From positions 1 to 14,800 of the forward strand of contig CABUZI010000038.1 in assembly GCA_902496005.1 (NCBI GenBank): 14,800 nucleotides of DNA, in the 5' to 3' direction. A program made the position numbers and the translations under genes. The DNA comes from an uncultured Collinsella sp. Lineage in GTDB: Bacteria; Actinomycetota; Coriobacteriia; Coriobacteriales; Coriobacteriaceae. How positions within the stretch are numbered: position 1 is the first letter of the stretch; the number at the start of each line of letters is the position of its first letter. The notes under the pieces are model-generated. The model worked only from the letters and a program-made list of their open reading frames with translations. It searched no databases and was not told the origin of the DNA. Shown here in pieces: positions 13,644-14,800 of the stretch.

Positions 13644-14579
13644 ATGATTCTGACCGTTACCATGAACCCGTCGATCGATACGCGCTATCAACTCGACAAG
13701 CTGATCATCGACGACGTTAACCGCGTGACGCCCGAAAAGACCGCTGGCGGTAAGGGCCTCAACGTGAGCCGTGTGCTGCTGCAGCTGGGCGACGACGTGC
13801 TCGCGACCGGCCTGCTCGGCGGCCACATGGGTGCCTATATGGCTGAGCTTATGGATGCCGACGGCGTCAAGAACGACTTTGTGCCCATCGCCGGTGAGAC
13901 GCGCATTTGCCTGAATATCCTGCACGAGGGCAATCAGACCGAGCTTTTGGAGAGCGGTCCGCAGATCGCCCCGGCCGAGCTCGAGGCCTTTACGGCCAAG
14001 TTTGCCGAGCTTGCAGCGAAGGCGGACGTTGTGACGCTTTCGGGCTCGCTGCCGCGTGGGGTCGATGCCGGCTACTATGCCGAGCTCGTCAAGATCGCCG
14101 AGGAGGCGGGCGCCAAGGTGCTGCTTGACACCTCGGGTGCATCGCTGGAGGCCGCGCTGGAGTCTGACGCTAAGCCTGAGCTCGTAAAGCCCAACCTGAC
14201 CGAGATTAACGGCCTGCTGGGTACGTCCTTTACGACCGATGATGTCGATGCCCTGCGCGAGGCGCTTGCCGCCGATGACCGCTTTGCCGGTATTCCCTGG
14301 GTTGTCGTTTCGATGGGCGCTGCCGGTTCGGTGGGCTTCCATGAGGGCCGCGCGTTCCGCGCCAAGACGCCCGCGATTGCGGCTGTGAACGCGACGGGTT
14401 CCGGTGACTCGACCATCGCCGGCTTTGCGCATGCCATTGCGGCTGGTGCCGACGACGTCACGGTGCTCAAGACCGCCAATACCTGCGGCAAGCTCAACGC
14501 CATGGATCCCAAGACCGGCCACCTGGTCATGGACCGCTGGGACGAGATCTACAACAACGTTGAAGTAACGGAGCTTTAG
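13644..14579 (+). CDS. lacC: Tagatose-6-phosphate kinase LacC (PfkB family)
   Basis: Cytoplasmic sugar kinase that phosphorylates tagatose-6-phosphate to tagatose-1,6-bisphosphate with ATP. It has 311 aa (LacC is about 310) and starts MILTVTMNPSIDTRYQLDKL, which matches LacC/FruK-type kinases. The substrate motif is TAGGKGLNVSRV (Gly35-Gly36-Lys37), and the C-terminal PfkB signature NATGSGDSTIAGF carries the catalytic base Asp255. Features such as GETRICLNILHEGNQTE and SGSLPRGVDAGYYA favour LacC over 1-phosphofructokinase, and the lacA-lacB context supports this. An upstream in-frame ATG at 13602 would run through a hairpin and lacks a Shine-Dalgarno; AGGAG 7 nt before 13644 fixes the start. 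It is the last lac gene in the window, followed by repeats and a terminator, so lacD is not directly downstream in the same transcript. Confidence 0.95.
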   Translation: MILTVTMNPSIDTRYQLDKLIIDDVNRVTPEKTAGGKGLNVSRVLLQLGDDVLATGLLGGHMGAYMAELMDADGVKNDFVPIAGETRICLNILHEGNQTELLESGPQIAPAELEAFTAKFAELAAKADVVTLSGSLPRGVDAGYYAELVKIAEEAGAKVLLDTSGASLEAALESDAKPELVKPNLTEINGLLGTSFTTDDVDALREALAADDRFAGIPWVVVSMGAAGSVGFHEGRAFRAKTPAIAAVNATGSGDSTIAGFAHAIAAGADDVTVLKTANTCGKLNAMDPKTGHLVMDRWDEIYNNVEVTEL

Positions 14580-14649
14580 GGTTACGCGGTTTTACCAAAC
14601 CTATTGGTTCCGCCGTTCTACCGAACGGCGGACCGGTCGACGCTGCGCG
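14580..14649. repeat. TACC-loop palindromic repeat, copy 2 (after lacC)
   Basis: It begins with the same 22 nt as copy 1 (14580-14601), but its first hairpin is reduced to GGTTT-TACC-AAACC. A second hairpin of the same design follows: TCCGCCGTTC (14609-14618), loop TACC, GAACGGCGGA (14623-14632). The shared flank GGTCGACGCTGCGCG is at 14635-14649. The recurring form GTTYTACCRAAC suggests modular units. Confidence 0.75.
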
Positions 14650-14745
14650 GGCCGCATTTGGACAATCTGACGTTCAACTTCAAGGGCGCGACCAGAAGGT
14701 CAGCGCCCTTTCGTTTCGCGTCACCTTGTCTCAAATGCGGCCCGC
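14647..14745. repeat. 14-bp inverted repeat enclosing the lacC terminator
   Basis: GCGGGCCGCATTTG (14647-14660) and its exact complement CAAATGCGGCCCGC (14732-14745) bracket 71 nt that contain the terminator hairpin at 14682-14710; ACAA/TTGT extends the pairing. The left arm overlaps the end of the TACC-loop repeat. Confidence 0.7.
14682..14719 (+). terminator. Likely terminator of the lacA-lacC operon
   Basis: AAGGGCGC (14682-14689) with GACC pairs with GGTC and GCGCCCTT (14703-14710) through one bulge, followed by TCGTTTCGC. The T-run is weak, but stem strength and position, about 100 nt after lacC, support termination. 14746-14800 holds no recognisable feature. Confidence 0.65.
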
Positions 14746-14800
14746 TCGCTGTCCGTCCTCTACCTGCGGCGTTGTCTTGCTCCGGATGCGGCAGTTAGGG

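Overview
The window is a lactose/galactose phosphotransferase (PTS) and tagatose-6-phosphate locus from a high-GC bacterium that uses Gram-positive-style Shine-Dalgarno sites. A set of lactococcal/staphylococcal-type lac proteins in such a background, with LacI-family regulators and many intergenic palindromes, best fits a gut coriobacterium such as Collinsella. That assignment is inference; the window holds no rRNA or other marker gene.

Layout. Positions 1-2875 (minus strand) carry a GH1 6-phospho-beta-galactosidase (lacG-1) followed by a Lac-family EIIC that runs off the left edge. A divergent control region (2876-3216) with palindromic operators separates them from a LacI-type regulator (lacI-1, plus strand). 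A MITE-like inverted repeat (4263-4412) and a minus-strand terminator lie where lacI-1 meets the second module, lacE (EIICB fusion) then lacG-2, both on the minus strand (7803 to 4522). A second divergent control region (7804-8160), with related but different operators, leads to lacI-2. Next on the plus strand are a stand-alone EIIA (lacF) with its own terminator, a block of palindromic repeats, an uncharacterised membrane protein with its own terminator, and lacA-lacB-lacX-lacC, ending in a terminator nested in a large inverted repeat.

How the genes work together. LacF passes phosphate to the EIIB domain of LacE (and perhaps to the partner of the left-hand EIIC), which imports and phosphorylates lactose or a related beta-galactoside. 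LacG-1 and/or LacG-2 cleave the 6-phospho-galactoside. LacAB isomerises galactose-6-phosphate to tagatose-6-phosphate, and LacC makes tagatose-1,6-bisphosphate. LacX is a mutarotase-like accessory protein. The aldolase LacD and a DeoR-type LacR are not in the window.

The most interesting signals are regulatory and structural: two paralogous LacI modules whose operators share one half-site and differ in the other; tandem TGTTY boxes at a 10-bp period upstream of lacF, lacA and lacG-1, suggesting a second, unlinked regulator; and several families of intergenic palindromes, including a 22-nt repeat placed directly after lacB and lacC. I see no CRISPR array, transposase, tRNA or defence gene, and no clearly novel enzyme system.
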